Notes: generated from the sequence alone by a model not told the origin. A stretch of 64,000 nt of DNA from Botrimarina colliarenosi (GCF_007859955.1 NZ_SJPR01000001.1:1183590-1247589); one strand, 5' to 3'; shown: positions 42,604 to 52,022, numbered from the stretch's first letter. Program-made: numbers and translations.

Positions 42604-43431
42604 ATGACCGAGGAAGCGTTAGCGTCGAGAATCGAGGCATTGGGCTTAGGTCCTTTTCGAGAAGAGATAATCGAATCGGCGGAAGCGTGTCTATCGGTAA
42701 CCACGAGTCGTGATGAGTCACGCCCCTGTGAAATCGGGTCGTCGAAAATTGGCGGTGATCCTGACCTGCCAGCCGATCTCGAATGGCCGAGGGCATCGGA
42801 GAATAGCCTCCACTTCATCGCGCAGTTCAAGCTTTCAGAGCTGCCGCCGATCGCTAGTACCAGTCTGCCATCGGTGGGCATGCTGTACTTCTTCTACGAC
42901 ATGAATGGCCAGCATTGGGGTTTCGATCCGGAAGATGGCGAAGGCCATCGAGTGCTTTACTCGGAATGCGAAACGGGCTTGTCTCGACGGTTGCCCCCTG
43001 ATGACATCGCCAACGACGACGCGGTCTTGGAGTGTCATCTGCAAGTGGCGAAGTCTTTCTCCCTGCCCTCCGATCCTCCCAGCGGCGTTTCTTTTGAGGG
43101 AGATCAGGCGCAATGGGACGCCTATTTTGAGCTCACTGAAGGCTCTCACCAACTCCTCGGCCTCCCTTCTGAAATCCAGAATCCAATGGAGCTCGAATGT
43201 CAGTTAGCGAGCAACGGCCTGTATGTGGGTGACGCTTCCGGGTACCAAGACATCCGAGCAAAGGCCCTTGAGGAAGGGGCAACTGACTGGCGGCTGCTCT
43301 TCCAAATGGATTCGGATGATGACGCCGGGATCATGTGGGGCGATGGAGGGATGATCTACTACTGGATTCGAAAGCAGGACCTTGCCGCGAAGCGATTCGA
43401 AAAGAGTTGGTTGATTTTGCAGTGCTATTGA
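42604..43431 (+). CDS. YwqG-like (DUF1963) protein inserted between trpB and trpA
   Basis: The 275-aa product matches the DUF1963/YwqG family: CEIGSSKIGGDPDLPADLEW near residue 45, IAQFKLSELPP, and MLYFFYDMNGQHWGFDPEDG. C-terminal features are LLGLPSEIQNPME and LLFQMDSDDDAGIMWGDGGM then YYWIRK. The biochemical role is unknown. Its base composition is distinctly less GC-rich than the trp genes. It starts 7 nt after trpB, so it is transcribed with it, yet nothing links it to tryptophan synthesis. Confidence 0.85.
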   Translation: MTEEALASRIEALGLGPFREEIIESAEACLSVTTSRDESRPCEIGSSKIGGDPDLPADLEWPRASENSLHFIAQFKLSELPPIASTSLPSVGMLYFFYDMNGQHWGFDPEDGEGHRVLYSECETGLSRRLPPDDIANDDAVLECHLQVAKSFSLPSDPPSGVSFEGDQAQWDAYFELTEGSHQLLGLPSEIQNPMELECQLASNGLYVGDASGYQDIRAKALEEGATDWRLLFQMDSDDDAGIMWGDGGMIYYWIRKQDLAAKRFEKSWLILQCY

Positions 43432-43528
43432 TCCGCGATTATCAACGACCCTGCCCGACAGTGGGTTGAGCCCAGTAGACTTAGCGAACTCCGCCTTCCC
43501 ACTTCCCACTTCCGACTTTGTCTGCTCG

Positions 43529-44329
43529 ATGCCCGCAATCCCCGACCTCTTCGCCAAGCTCCGCACCGAGAAACGCAAGGCCCTGATGCCGTTCGTCACG
43601 GCGGGCGACCCCGACCTGGCGTTCACCGCCCGGGTGCTGCGGGAGGTTGTCGGCCGGGGGGCGTCGATGTGCGAGGTCGGCATTCCGTATAGCGACCCGA
43701 TCGCCGACGGGCCGGTGATCCAGGCGTCGTACACCCGGGCGCTGGAGAAGAAAATCAAGCTCGCGGCGATCCTCGAGATGCTCGGCGACACCTGCCCCGA
43801 CCTCGGGGCGCCCGCCGTTACGATGGTCAGCTACGCGATCATCTACCGCCACGGCGTCGAGAAGTACTGCGACGACGTTGCTTCGCGGGGCGTCGCGGGG
43901 CTGATCGTTCCCGACCTGCCGCTCGACGAGTCGGCCGGCCTGGCCAAGATCGCCGGCGAGCGCGGGCTGTCGCTGATCCAGCTGGTGACGCCCACCACGC
44001 CGCGCGAGCGGGCGGTGCGGATCTGTGAGACCTCGACCGGCTTCGTCTACTACGTCTCCGTCGCCGGCATCACGGGCGAGCGGACCGAGCTGCCGCCCGA
44101 CCTGGTCGACAACGTCGGCTGGCTGCGGACGCAAACCGACCTGCCGATCTGCATTGGGTTTGGCGTCAGCAAGCCCGAGCATGTCCGGCTGCTATCGCCG
44201 GTGGCGGACGGCCTGATCGTCGGCTCGGCGATCGTCAAACGGATCGCCGAAGCGGCCACCCGGCCCCAGGCAGACGTGCTGAAGGAAGTCGGCGACTACG
44301 TGGCGACCTTGCTGGCGGCCCTCAGGTAA
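43529..44329 (+). CDS. trpA: Tryptophan synthase alpha chain
   Basis: The 266-aa TIM barrel cleaves indole-3-glycerol phosphate. The catalytic residues Glu49 and Asp60 both fall at the classical numbers in CEVGIPYSDPIADGP. Other motifs are PDLPLDE, LVTPTTP, YYVSVAGITG and IGFGVSKPEH, with the C-terminal phosphate site DGLIVGSAIVK. The ATG at 43529 is used; an upstream start would add 21 non-family residues. No clear Shine-Dalgarno is present. It is 97 nt after the YwqG-like gene, so it belongs to the same trpB-led cluster. Confidence 0.96.
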   Translation: MPAIPDLFAKLRTEKRKALMPFVTAGDPDLAFTARVLREVVGRGASMCEVGIPYSDPIADGPVIQASYTRALEKKIKLAAILEMLGDTCPDLGAPAVTMVSYAIIYRHGVEKYCDDVASRGVAGLIVPDLPLDESAGLAKIAGERGLSLIQLVTPTTPRERAVRICETSTGFVYYVSVAGITGERTELPPDLVDNVGWLRTQTDLPICIGFGVSKPEHVRLLSPVADGLIVGSAIVKRIAEAATRPQADVLKEVGDYVATLLAALR

Positions 44330-44339
44330 TAGGGGCCAT

Positions 44340-44422
44340 TGAGCGGCACGGCGCTAGCCGCCGGTAGCTTGGTTCGGTCGGCTTTGAATACCGATTACCG
44401 GTGGCTAGCGCCGTGCCGCTCA
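44340..44422. repeat. Palindromic repeat downstream of trpA
   Basis: Arms 44340-44366 and 44396-44422 are 27-bp inverted copies with one mismatch, beginning TGAGCGGCACGGCGCTAGCC. It starts 11 nt after the trpA stop and may act as a terminator. Confidence 0.85.
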
Positions 44423-44505
44423 CTTCTTCGCGGGGCCATCTTCCGCGGACCGTGGCTAATTCCTGTAGCCCGGATTAGGCCGGCGCCGATTTTATTCGTT
44501 GGCCC

Positions 44506-44560
44506 GATTTTGGCGTCGATCCCCATTTTTGGCGTCGACCCCATTTTTGGCATCGACCCA
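44506..44560. repeat. Three 18-19-bp tandem repeats
   Basis: The unit ATTTTTGGCGTCGACCCC occurs at 44525-44542 and, slightly changed, at 44506-44524 and 44543-44560. The third copy carries the -35-like TTGGCA of the promoter candidate at 44547. Confidence 0.8.
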
Positions 44561-44576
44561 AGTCGCCAACTAAAAT
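44547..44576 (+). promoter_or_regulatory. Promoter candidate upstream of gene at 44794
   Basis: TTGGCA (44547-44552) and TAAAAT (44571-44576) are separated by 18 nt, each 5/6 to the sigma-70 consensus, and the bases around the -10 are AT-rich in a GC-rich setting. The leader would be about 210 nt with a CGGTTGGGG / CCCCAACCG hairpin. Confidence 0.45.
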
Positions 44577-44793
44577 ATTGGTAGCAAACCAGGCGGCGGA
44601 AACGGCCCGGCGGCTCCGGCTGCTGGGCGGTCTCCGCAACACCCACGACGACGCGTCCGCGGGAGTCCTCTCCACGGGCGGCGGTTGGGGTTCAGCGGCG
44701 TCGGTCGAAAGGCCGCCCCAACCGATCGCGATGTGGCCCGCTCCCCGAGCGACGCGGCGTTCCTAACGCCAAGCGTACGGAGAGCGACCAGCC

Positions 44794-45330
44794 ATGCGAG
44801 ACGATCGTCCCGAGGCCGACCAACGTGAGTCGTCCGCCCGTCGGTTCTTTGCCGGCGTCACCGAGCAGGCCTTTATGGTCGAACTCGGCGTCGCCGATCC
44901 GCTGCTCATCGACTACGTCGCGAGTCTCCTCACCCGGTTCCTCGCGTCGGACGACATCTACTCGGTCCGCAGCGTCCGGGGCGAAAGGTTGACGCAGGTC
45001 GCCGACATGCTCGCCGAAGCCGAGGCCCGCCGCGGCTCCGCGAAGCGGCAACTCCACCGCCACATCGGCGACTTCACGCTCTTCTGGACGGGCGTCTTCC
45101 CCGACATCGCCAAGCGCAACAAGCACCTCGGCGGCAAGGACGCGCTGCTCGATTACCGCGAGATGGGCAAGCGAAGCTACGCCGCCGCCAGCCGCATCCC
45201 GGTCGATCGTGAGACAGCGCCGAGCCAGCTGTTGGAACGGCTCAGCGACGAGTTCGAGCTCTGCGTCTACGGCCTCGGCGAAGTCCGCAAGGCGTGGGAA
45301 CAAGCCGAAGGGGGGCCGCTGCTGGTGTAG
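44794..45330 (+). CDS. Conserved hypothetical protein, 178 aa
   Basis: No family is recognised. The protein is soluble, without signal or membrane segment. It is mainly helical: residues ~18-55 (FFAGVTEQAFMVELGVADPL), ~60-80 and ~140-170 (SQLLERLSDEFELCVYGLGE). A charged segment with RRGSAKRQLHRHIGDFTLFW, then TGVFPD, lies in the middle. The ATG at 44794 has GGAGAG about 12 nt upstream. The stop is only 4 nt from the convergent stop at 45335. Confidence 0.7.
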   Translation: MRDDRPEADQRESSARRFFAGVTEQAFMVELGVADPLLIDYVASLLTRFLASDDIYSVRSVRGERLTQVADMLAEAEARRGSAKRQLHRHIGDFTLFWTGVFPDIAKRNKHLGGKDALLDYREMGKRSYAAASRIPVDRETAPSQLLERLSDEFELCVYGLGEVRKAWEQAEGGPLLV

Positions 45331-45334
45331 GCGG

Positions 45335-45568
45335 TCAACCCGCCGCCACGACGACGCCCACGATCGCCACGACGATCGCCGGCGCGATCAGCGCGAAGAG
45401 CCACACCCACGCCGCCCGGTGGGCGAAGTTCAGCGTCCAGCCCATCCAAGGGATCGGCTTCGAGACCCACACACGCGCGTCGCGCGGGCTGTTGTAGACG
45501 CCCCAACGCCAGTTGGTGGGGTCGTTCCACTCGGCGTCGTTGATTTCTTGGATTTCTTGCTGGTCCAT
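45335..45568 (-). CDS. Small DUF5808-like membrane protein, 77 aa
   Basis: The N-terminal 45 residues show the DUF5808 pattern: NDPTNWRWGVYNSPRDARVW, VSKPIPWMGWTLNFAHRAA. A single membrane helix follows (WLFALIAPAIVVAIVGVVV). Such short domains often occur at the end of larger membrane proteins, but here it stands alone. The ATG at 45568 is the only good start. Function unknown. Confidence 0.7.
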   Translation of the reverse strand: MDQQEIQEINDAEWNDPTNWRWGVYNSPRDARVWVSKPIPWMGWTLNFAHRAAWVWLFALIAPAIVVAIVGVVVAAG

Positions 45569-45606
45569 GGCGTGTCGTCAGTTTACAACGCGACGCCAAA
45601 CATAAT

Positions 45607-45682
45607 CCTGAGCCGTGGGCGCAAGCCCTCGGAGTGGCGCTTTCTCGCACGCCACTCCGAGGGCTTGCGCCCACGGCTCAGG
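45607..45682. repeat. Perfect 33-bp-arm palindrome
   Basis: Arms 45607-45639 and 45650-45682 are perfect inverted copies with a 10-nt loop; the left arm begins CCTGAGCCGTGGGCGCAAGC. It lies 21 nt after the stop of the DUF1559 gene (minus strand), whose terminator it may be. Confidence 0.95.
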
Positions 45683-45703
45683 TTTTGTGGGGTGCTTTGA
45701 TTT

Positions 45704-46771
45704 CTAGTCGGTCAGGACCTCTTCGCCGGCGATGGTGCTCATGGCCATGAGCCAGCCCCAGCGGTCGATGACATCTTGGTCGTCCGGGTTCGTGAAGCTT
45801 GGCACGTCGCGGATCCCGTTGGGGTTGATCCCGATCGCGACACCGTTGCGGCTGGTGCTGAGGGCCTCGGTGTGGCCGTCGAGGAAGACGAACATCGTCA
45901 CGCCCGGGTGGGCGCCGCCGCCGAACAGTTGGACGCCGCGGTTGCGCTCGCCCTGCTTCACGCCGTTAGAGTCGGGGCTCTCGGCGAGGCCGTCCTCGGT
46001 GCCGCGGAGGATGACGTTGAGGTTGTCGGCGGCGAGGAAGCAGGTGTCGCCCTGGGCGGTGTGCCGCTGGGCGTCGTCCCAGTCGCCGAGGAGCGGCGGG
46101 ATGTGCTTCTCACCGATGGCCAAGGTCTTCGACATCCCGTCCGTGACGTTGCGGGAAGCGATCTTCGAGTTGCTGAAAACCGGGCCGGCGAGCGACCAAT
46201 CGACATGGCCGTCCTTAAAGTCGACTTCTCCCTCGACATAATCGTTGTCCTCCATGCCCATGTCCTCTTCGAGGCCGGCGTTGGCGGCGTAATCGCCGAG
46301 CACCGCGACCCCGCGCGGCTCGCCGTTGGCCCCGCCACCTTGACCGCCGTTGTCGAAGTCACGGTCGGCAGCCGCGGGGCGGCGACTCGGGCAGGCGTAG
46401 ACCTCGATCGGCGTCCGCATCGCCGCGGCGTTCGCTTCGGAGTGGACGGGCTCGCTCGGGACGTGCGCGTCGTAAATCGACTGCTCCTCGAGCTGCGGCA
46501 GGATCAGAAACGCCCACGACACGCCGTACTCGTCGGTCGAGGTCCGACCGTTGGGGAATTGCCCCTTGGCGTCGTGGAAGTTTTGGACCGCTAGCCCGAT
46601 CTGCTTGAGCTGCGAATTGCACTGGGTCCGCCGCGCCGCCTCACGAGCCGCTTGCACGGCGGGCAACAGCAGCGAGACGAGGATGCCGATGATCGCGATG
46701 ACGACCAGCAACTCGACAAGCGTGAAGGCTCGGCGCTCCCTGAGGGGGGGCGTCGTAAGAACGATTGGCAT
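45704..46771 (-). CDS. DUF1559 prepilin-like protein
   Basis: The 355-aa protein belongs to the large planctomycete DUF1559 family. The N-terminus is a type IV prepilin-type signal, [20 protein letters not shown], with Ala instead of the usual Gly before the Phe. It continues [20 protein letters not shown]. The C-terminal H-X9-DG motif is present ([12 protein letters not shown]). These proteins are thought to be pseudopilins processed by a prepilin peptidase; their function is unknown. A palindrome at 45607-45682 follows its stop. Confidence 0.92.
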   Translation of the reverse strand: MPIVLTTPPLRERRAFTLVELLVVIAIIGILVSLLLPAVQAAREAARRTQCNSQLKQIGLAVQNFHDAKGQFPNGRTSTDEYGVSWAFLILPQLEEQSIYDAHVPSEPVHSEANAAAMRTPIEVYACPSRRPAAADRDFDNGGQGGGANGEPRGVAVLGDYAANAGLEEDMGMEDNDYVEGEVDFKDGHVDWSLAGPVFSNSKIASRNVTDGMSKTLAIGEKHIPPLLGDWDDAQRHTAQGDTCFLAADNLNVILRGTEDGLAESPDSNGVKQGERNRGVQLFGGGAHPGVTMFVFLDGHTEALSTSRNGVAIGINPNGIRDVPSFTNPDDQDVIDRWGWLMAMSTIAGEEVLTD

Positions 46772-46929
46772 GGAACAACCCTGTTGCGGGACCTACCGCG
46801 TCGCGGCTCTTGTTGGACTCTGGCACTCTATGCGCGAGAACCCACAAGACCAGGGCTTTTTCAGCAGGAGGCGAGCTCCGACGGGCCCTCCCTCCCCTCG
46901 ACGCCGGGGCAAAGGAGAAATCTCGTCGG

Positions 46930-48249
46930 TCACGCCTTGCGGCCGTCGACCGCGACGCGGCCAATGCTGTGGTAGCAGTAGCCGCGGGCCTTCATGCGGG
47001 CCGGGTCGTAGAGGTTGCGGCCGTCGAAAACGACATGGCCCGCCATGAGCTGGTAGATCTCGGCGAAGTCGGGCTGGTGGTACGCCTTCCAGTCGGTGCA
47101 GATACAGAGGGCGTCCGCGCCCTTGAGGGCCTTGGTCGCCGATTCGCTGAACTCGACGCCCTCGGTTTCGGCGGCGACGTTCTCCATCGCCTCGGGGTCG
47201 TGGGCGACAACGGTCGCGCCGGCTTCCTGCAGTTGGCGGATGAGCACCAGGGCGGGCGCCTCGCGGATGTCGTCGGTCTCCGGCTTGAAGGCGAGGCCCC
47301 AGATCGCGATCCGTTTGCCCGACAGGTCGCCGTCGAAGTGCGTCTTGACCTTCTCGAAGAGGACCGTCTTCTGCCGCTCGTTGACGTTGTCGACCGCGCG
47401 GAGCATCTCGGGGACGTTCCCCTTGTCTTCGGTCATCGCGGTGAGGGCGCGGACGTCTTTGGGGAAGCAGCTGCCGCCGTAGCCGACGCCCGGGAACAAG
47501 AACGCGAAGCCGATGCGGCTGTCGTGGCCGATGCCGCGGCGGACGTCGTTGATGTCGCCCCCCATCTTCTCGCAGAGATTGGCCATCTCGTTGATAAAGC
47601 TGATCTTGGTCGCCAGCAGGGCGTTGGCCACGTACTTGGTCATCTCGGCCGACTCGGGCGACATCGAGAGGAAGGGCTTCTCGGTCCGCAGGAAGGGGGC
47701 GTAGAGCTGCTGCAGCTTGTCGCTCACTTCGGCGCAGCGGACGCCGACCACGACCCGGTCGGGTTTCATGAAGTCGTCGATCGCGGCGCCCTCTTTGAGG
47801 AACTCCGGGTTGCTGGCGACGTGGCAGTCGCGGCCGGTGAGCTCCTTGAGCATGCCAAAGATCTTGGCGTTGGTGCCGACCGGCACGGTGCTCTTGGTGA
47901 CGACGATCGCGTCCTCCTGCAGGTGGGGGGCGAGCGCCTTGGTGACGGCCCACATCGCCGAGAGGTCGGCCGAGCCGTCGTCGCCCTGCGGGGTGCCAAC
48001 CGCCAGGTAGATCATCTCGGCCGTTTTAACCGCCGAGGCGGTGTCGGTCGTGAAGTGCAGGCGCCCTTCTTCGGCGTTGCGGAGGACGAGCTCCTTGAGG
48101 CCCGGCTCATAGATCGGAATGACGCCGCTCTTCAGCCCGGCGATCTTCTTCTCGTCGATGTCGATGCACGTGACGTCGTTACCGCTATTGGCGAAACAAG
48201 TGCCCGTGACGAGGCCGACATAGCCGGTGCCGATGACTGCGATCTTCAT
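46930..48249 (-). CDS. ugd: UDP-glucose 6-dehydrogenase
   Basis: The 439-aa enzyme oxidises UDP-glucose to UDP-glucuronate with NAD, supplying polysaccharide synthesis. Motifs are [20 protein letters not shown] for NAD binding, [24 protein letters not shown] and [12 protein letters not shown] with catalytic Cys261. The C-terminal domain has [16 protein letters not shown]. The glucuronate product could feed the exopolysaccharide made by the sugar transferase at 17329, although the two are far apart. Confidence 0.96.
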   Translation of the reverse strand: MKIAVIGTGYVGLVTGTCFANSGNDVTCIDIDEKKIAGLKSGVIPIYEPGLKELVLRNAEEGRLHFTTDTASAVKTAEMIYLAVGTPQGDDGSADLSAMWAVTKALAPHLQEDAIVVTKSTVPVGTNAKIFGMLKELTGRDCHVASNPEFLKEGAAIDDFMKPDRVVVGVRCAEVSDKLQQLYAPFLRTEKPFLSMSPESAEMTKYVANALLATKISFINEMANLCEKMGGDINDVRRGIGHDSRIGFAFLFPGVGYGGSCFPKDVRALTAMTEDKGNVPEMLRAVDNVNERQKTVLFEKVKTHFDGDLSGKRIAIWGLAFKPETDDIREAPALVLIRQLQEAGATVVAHDPEAMENVAAETEGVEFSESATKALKGADALCICTDWKAYHQPDFAEIYQLMAGHVVFDGRNLYDPARMKARGYCYHSIGRVAVDGRKA

Positions 48250-48768
48250 TGCGTACCGCGAAAGAGGGAAGGAGTAATGGGCTGCCTGCTGATCAGCGCG
48301 GCGGGGGGTGGAGTCGATTGGCCGTCGGAGGCCGTTCTCGAACCGTCATGATAGTTCTGGCGTCCCATTCGTCGAGCCGGCGGCCATTCCTACGGCATGA
48401 AACCCGCTAGCCATCGCCCCAACCCGCAATCGCGTCAGACCCGTTCGGGCGTAATCGGCAAAATTGATCTAAACGTGACGGCGGGACGGAAGATACCGGA
48501 AACTTTCCCTGAGGGGAGGGCGAGCCGGGTTGTGACGCTTCTGCGGGTAACGAGGTGGCGAAACCCCTCTGCTCGGGGACTGCGGGAACGCCTTGCCTGT
48601 TTCTTCGTTCTGTGCCGCCGCGCTCTGGCGGGACTCCGCAGGGGATTTACCGCAGCGGGGCGCCGAAATGCGACCCATGTTTCGGGGCGTCCGCTGAAGA
48701 ACCGCCCCCCATGCCGCGCCTCTTGTGGCGCTAGTTCCCCAACCTGCTGTTCACGAGAGAGACGAAAC
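48250..48768. other. Intergenic region before chemoreceptor copy 1
   Basis: The 519-nt stretch separates divergent genes. It contains the sigma-28-like site at 48470 and many small hairpins. A frame is open upstream of the chemoreceptor start, but it has no start-site or protein signal and is not shared with copy 2. Nothing else was recognised. Confidence 0.5.
48470..48496 (+). promoter_or_regulatory. Possible sigma-28-type promoter
   Basis: TAAACGTG, 11 nt, then GAAGATAC resembles the flagellar sigma factor consensus TAAAGTTT-N11-GCCGATAA in spacing and part of its bases. A chemoreceptor is a plausible target. No equivalent is seen before copy 2. Confidence 0.25.
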
Positions 48769-50106
48769 ATGTTCATGACGAAGACGAAGACATCCCGTAT
48801 CAACGCCGAGTTGGCGAACGCAACGCCGGCCGACGACTCCAAGGCGGTCCTCGACGCGTTTGGTCGCGCCCAGGCCGTCATCGAGTTCCAGCCCGACGGC
48901 ACGATCGTCACGGCCAACGACAACTTCCTCTCGGTCCTCGGTTACTCGCTCAGCGAGATCCAAGGGAAGCATCACCGGATCTTCATTGACTCGGCCGAAG
49001 CGTCCACCGACGCCTATCGCACGTTCTGGAACGACCTGGCCCGCGGCAAGTTCGCCGCCGGCGAGTTCAAGCGGATCACCAAGTCGGGCGAAGAGGTCTG
49101 GATCTCCGCGTCGTACAACCCGGTCCTCGACGAGAGCGGCCGCGTCACGAAGGTCGTCAAGATCGCCTCGGACATCACCTCGACCAAGCGCAACGGCATG
49201 GAGCAGGACGCCCTGTTCGACGCCCTGAGCCGCTCGCTCGCCATCATCCAGTTTCAGAGCGATGGGACGATCCTCAACGCCAACGAGAACTTCCTAAAGA
49301 CGCTCGGCTACTCGATCGACGAGGTTCGCGGCAAGCACCACCGCATCTTCTGCGACGCGGCTTACACCAACACCAACGAGTACGAATCGTTCTGGAAGCA
49401 GCTCCGCCGGGGCGAGTTCGCTGCCGGCCGCTTCCAACGCTTCGCGAAGGACGGCACGGAGGTCTGGATCCAGGCGTCCTACAACCCGGTCTTCAACGCC
49501 CGCGGCGAGGTTATCCGGGTCGTCAAGCTCGCTTCGAACATCACCAAGGAAGTCCAGGTAGAGCTCGCCAACAAGAAGGAAGCGCAGGCGGTCGGCCACA
49601 GCGTGGCGACGAGCACGACGGAGATGGCGGCGACGATCGAGGAGATCAGCAAGAACGTCTCGCGGACGGCGAGCCTCGCCCAACAGGCCGAGGGCCACGC
49701 CCAGGTGTCCACGACGGCGACCGACGCCCTGCAAGAGAGCAGCCGCGCGATCGGCAAGGTGGTGGGCGTGATCCAGGAGCTGGCCGACCAGACGAACCTG
49801 CTGGCGCTCAACGCAACGATCGAGGCCGCCCGCGCGGGCGAGAGCGGCCGCAGCTTCGCGGTCGTCGCCAACGAGGTGAAGGACCTCGCTTCGGAGACCT
49901 CGAAGGCGACGCAGAGCATCGAACAGTCGGTCAAGGAGATCCAGACCCGCATCACCGAGGTCTCCGAGTCGATCGGCAAGATCACCGAGAGCGTCACGGA
50001 GGTGTCGGGGAACACCAACACCGTCGCCGCCGCGATCGAAGAGCAGTCGATCACCATGAGTGAGTTGTCGAAGACCGCCGAAGGCCTTGTCAGGCTCTCG
50101 GAATAG
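48769..50106 (+). CDS. Soluble PAS-PAS methyl-accepting chemoreceptor, copy 1
   Basis: The 445-aa protein has two tandem PAS domains (residues ~22-130 and ~143-252; both share GKHHRIF and VWIxASYNPV-type motifs) and a C-terminal MCP signalling domain with the tip [20 protein letters not shown] and [12 protein letters not shown]. No membrane helix is present, so it senses internal cues such as redox or flavin state. There is no CheR-binding tail. From codon 10 the DNA is identical to copy 2 (1,681 nt further on). The ATG at 48769 matches the copy 2 start; the frame is open upstream but unsupported. A terminator follows at 50161. Confidence 0.92.
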   Translation: MFMTKTKTSRINAELANATPADDSKAVLDAFGRAQAVIEFQPDGTIVTANDNFLSVLGYSLSEIQGKHHRIFIDSAEASTDAYRTFWNDLARGKFAAGEFKRITKSGEEVWISASYNPVLDESGRVTKVVKIASDITSTKRNGMEQDALFDALSRSLAIIQFQSDGTILNANENFLKTLGYSIDEVRGKHHRIFCDAAYTNTNEYESFWKQLRRGEFAAGRFQRFAKDGTEVWIQASYNPVFNARGEVIRVVKLASNITKEVQVELANKKEAQAVGHSVATSTTEMAATIEEISKNVSRTASLAQQAEGHAQVSTTATDALQESSRAIGKVVGVIQELADQTNLLALNATIEAARAGESGRSFAVVANEVKDLASETSKATQSIEQSVKEIQTRITEVSESIGKITESVTEVSGNTNTVAAAIEEQSITMSELSKTAEGLVRLSE

Positions 50107-50199
50107 CACTTATCGCCGCCGCTCTTGCAGCGGGGGACGATGCCAACTGGGGCAGCTGGCGGCGGGGGCGTTCCGGAAGGGACGTCCCCGCCGTCTTTT
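48796..50199. repeat. Identical tandem block, copy 1 (chemoreceptor plus terminator)
   Basis: About 1.4 kb from codon 10 to the terminator U-tract recurs at 50477-51880. Translations in the other frames also agree, which points to identity at the nucleotide level. The first 9 codons and the DNA before them differ between copies. Confidence 0.9.
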
Positions 50200-50449
50200 C
50201 GTTGGCGGGCCAAGACTTCCTCGCCGTCGCGCCGTCGATGGCGTGCGGTTCCATCGCCCGAACCACTTCTTGGTGCGGCAACTCCAGAATGGCCCCCGGT
50301 GTGAGAAACCACACGGGTTGGCTTCGGGAAGATGAAGGCGCACGGCGCCGATTCGTAACCGACGGTTCAGGGATCCAATTTCGCCGGGCTTCCCCAGCCG
50401 CCTTCTTTGGCTAGTCCCAACAAACTCCGTCCGCAGAGAGACCCAAATC
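50107..50449. other. Intergenic region before chemoreceptor copy 2
   Basis: The 343-nt stretch holds the copy 1 terminator and about 250 nt of sequence without clear similarity to the leader of copy 1. No promoter or ORF is clear. Confidence 0.5.
50161..50199 (+). terminator. Intrinsic terminator of chemoreceptor copy 1
   Basis: A 14-bp stem with two G-U pairs (GGCGGGGGCGTTCC / GGGACGTCCCCGCC), a GGAA tetraloop and GTCTTTT. Confidence 0.85.
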
Positions 50450-51787
50450 ATGTTCATGACCAAGACCAAGTCGTCGCGTATCAACGCCGAGTTGGCGAAC
50501 GCAACGCCGGCCGACGACTCCAAGGCGGTCCTCGACGCGTTTGGTCGCGCCCAGGCCGTCATCGAGTTCCAGCCCGACGGCACGATCGTCACGGCCAACG
50601 ACAACTTCCTCTCGGTCCTCGGTTACTCGCTCAGCGAGATCCAAGGGAAGCATCACCGGATCTTCATTGACTCGGCCGAAGCGTCCACCGACGCCTATCG
50701 CACGTTCTGGAACGACCTGGCCCGCGGCAAGTTCGCCGCCGGCGAGTTCAAGCGGATCACCAAGTCGGGCGAAGAGGTCTGGATCTCCGCGTCGTACAAC
50801 CCGGTCCTCGACGAGAGCGGCCGCGTCACGAAGGTCGTCAAGATCGCCTCGGACATCACCTCGACCAAGCGCAACGGCATGGAGCAGGACGCCCTGTTCG
50901 ACGCCCTGAGCCGCTCGCTCGCCATCATCCAGTTTCAGAGCGATGGGACGATCCTCAACGCCAACGAGAACTTCCTAAAGACGCTCGGCTACTCGATCGA
51001 CGAGGTTCGCGGCAAGCACCACCGCATCTTCTGCGACGCGGCTTACACCAACACCAACGAGTACGAATCGTTCTGGAAGCAGCTCCGCCGGGGCGAGTTC
51101 GCTGCCGGCCGCTTCCAACGCTTCGCGAAGGACGGCACGGAGGTCTGGATCCAGGCGTCCTACAACCCGGTCTTCAACGCCCGCGGCGAGGTTATCCGGG
51201 TCGTCAAGCTCGCTTCGAACATCACCAAGGAAGTCCAGGTAGAGCTCGCCAACAAGAAGGAAGCGCAGGCGGTCGGCCACAGCGTGGCGACGAGCACGAC
51301 GGAGATGGCGGCGACGATCGAGGAGATCAGCAAGAACGTCTCGCGGACGGCGAGCCTCGCCCAACAGGCCGAGGGCCACGCCCAGGTGTCCACGACGGCG
51401 ACCGACGCCCTGCAAGAGAGCAGCCGCGCGATCGGCAAGGTGGTGGGCGTGATCCAGGAGCTGGCCGACCAGACGAACCTGCTGGCGCTCAACGCAACGA
51501 TCGAGGCCGCCCGCGCGGGCGAGAGCGGCCGCAGCTTCGCGGTCGTCGCCAACGAGGTGAAGGACCTCGCTTCGGAGACCTCGAAGGCGACGCAGAGCAT
51601 CGAACAGTCGGTCAAGGAGATCCAGACCCGCATCACCGAGGTCTCCGAGTCGATCGGCAAGATCACCGAGAGCGTCACGGAGGTGTCGGGGAACACCAAC
51701 ACCGTCGCCGCCGCGATCGAAGAGCAGTCGATCACCATGAGTGAGTTGTCGAAGACCGCCGAAGGCCTTGTCAGGCTCTCGGAATAG
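50450..51787 (+). CDS. Soluble PAS-PAS methyl-accepting chemoreceptor, copy 2
   Basis: The product is identical to copy 1 except for residue 8 (Ser instead of Thr). It has the same layout of two PAS domains and the MCP tip. The nine N-terminal codons differ by several third-position changes and one replacement, and the leader DNA is unrelated, while the rest including the terminator is identical. The two may therefore be expressed under different conditions yet make the same receptor. It lies 343 nt downstream of copy 1. Confidence 0.92.
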   Translation: MFMTKTKSSRINAELANATPADDSKAVLDAFGRAQAVIEFQPDGTIVTANDNFLSVLGYSLSEIQGKHHRIFIDSAEASTDAYRTFWNDLARGKFAAGEFKRITKSGEEVWISASYNPVLDESGRVTKVVKIASDITSTKRNGMEQDALFDALSRSLAIIQFQSDGTILNANENFLKTLGYSIDEVRGKHHRIFCDAAYTNTNEYESFWKQLRRGEFAAGRFQRFAKDGTEVWIQASYNPVFNARGEVIRVVKLASNITKEVQVELANKKEAQAVGHSVATSTTEMAATIEEISKNVSRTASLAQQAEGHAQVSTTATDALQESSRAIGKVVGVIQELADQTNLLALNATIEAARAGESGRSFAVVANEVKDLASETSKATQSIEQSVKEIQTRITEVSESIGKITESVTEVSGNTNTVAAAIEEQSITMSELSKTAEGLVRLSE

Positions 51788-51880
51788 CACTTATCGCCGC
51801 CGCTCTTGCAGCGGGGGACGATGCCAACTGGGGCAGCTGGCGGCGGGGGCGTTCCGGAAGGGACGTCCCCGCCGTCTTTT
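50477..51880. repeat. Identical tandem block, copy 2
   Basis: Partner of 48796-50199, offset 1,681 nt. After the shared GTCTTTT the flanks diverge. Confidence 0.9.
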
Positions 51881-51883
51881 TTT
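51842..51883 (+). terminator. Intrinsic terminator of chemoreceptor copy 2
   Basis: The same 14-bp stem and GGAA loop as after copy 1, followed by a longer U-tract (GTCTTTTTTT). Confidence 0.88.
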
Positions 51884-51900
51884 AATGGGTCGGGCGTCGT

Positions 51901-52013
51901 CCCCCCTCCCTTGCAGGGAGGGGTCGGGGGAGGGTCAACGCGATCAGCACAAGACAACTCCCCTGTGCCGTGAACGAACACCCTCCCCTAGCCCCTCCCT
52001 GAAAGGGAGGGGG
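51901..52013. repeat. Palindromic intergenic repeat, CCCCCTCCC family (copy 2)
   Basis: The left end is CCCCCTCCCTTGCAGGGAGG and the right end is CCTAGCCCCTCCCTGAAAGG then GAGGGGG. It lies between the convergent chemoreceptor copy 2 and the gene ending at 52023. The interior differs from the other copies. Confidence 0.8.
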
Positions 52014-52022
52014 ACCGCTTCG

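Noticed and set aside
46765..48351. A 528-codon open frame on the plus strand opposite ugd
   Set aside because: The minus strand encodes a full UDP-glucose dehydrogenase with all motifs; the other frame has biased Arg/Val/Asp composition typical of high-GC shadows.
48397..48768. An N-terminal extension of chemoreceptor copy 1
   Set aside because: Copy 2 has no such extension, and the added sequence lacks domain features; the ATG at 48769 is shared by both copies.
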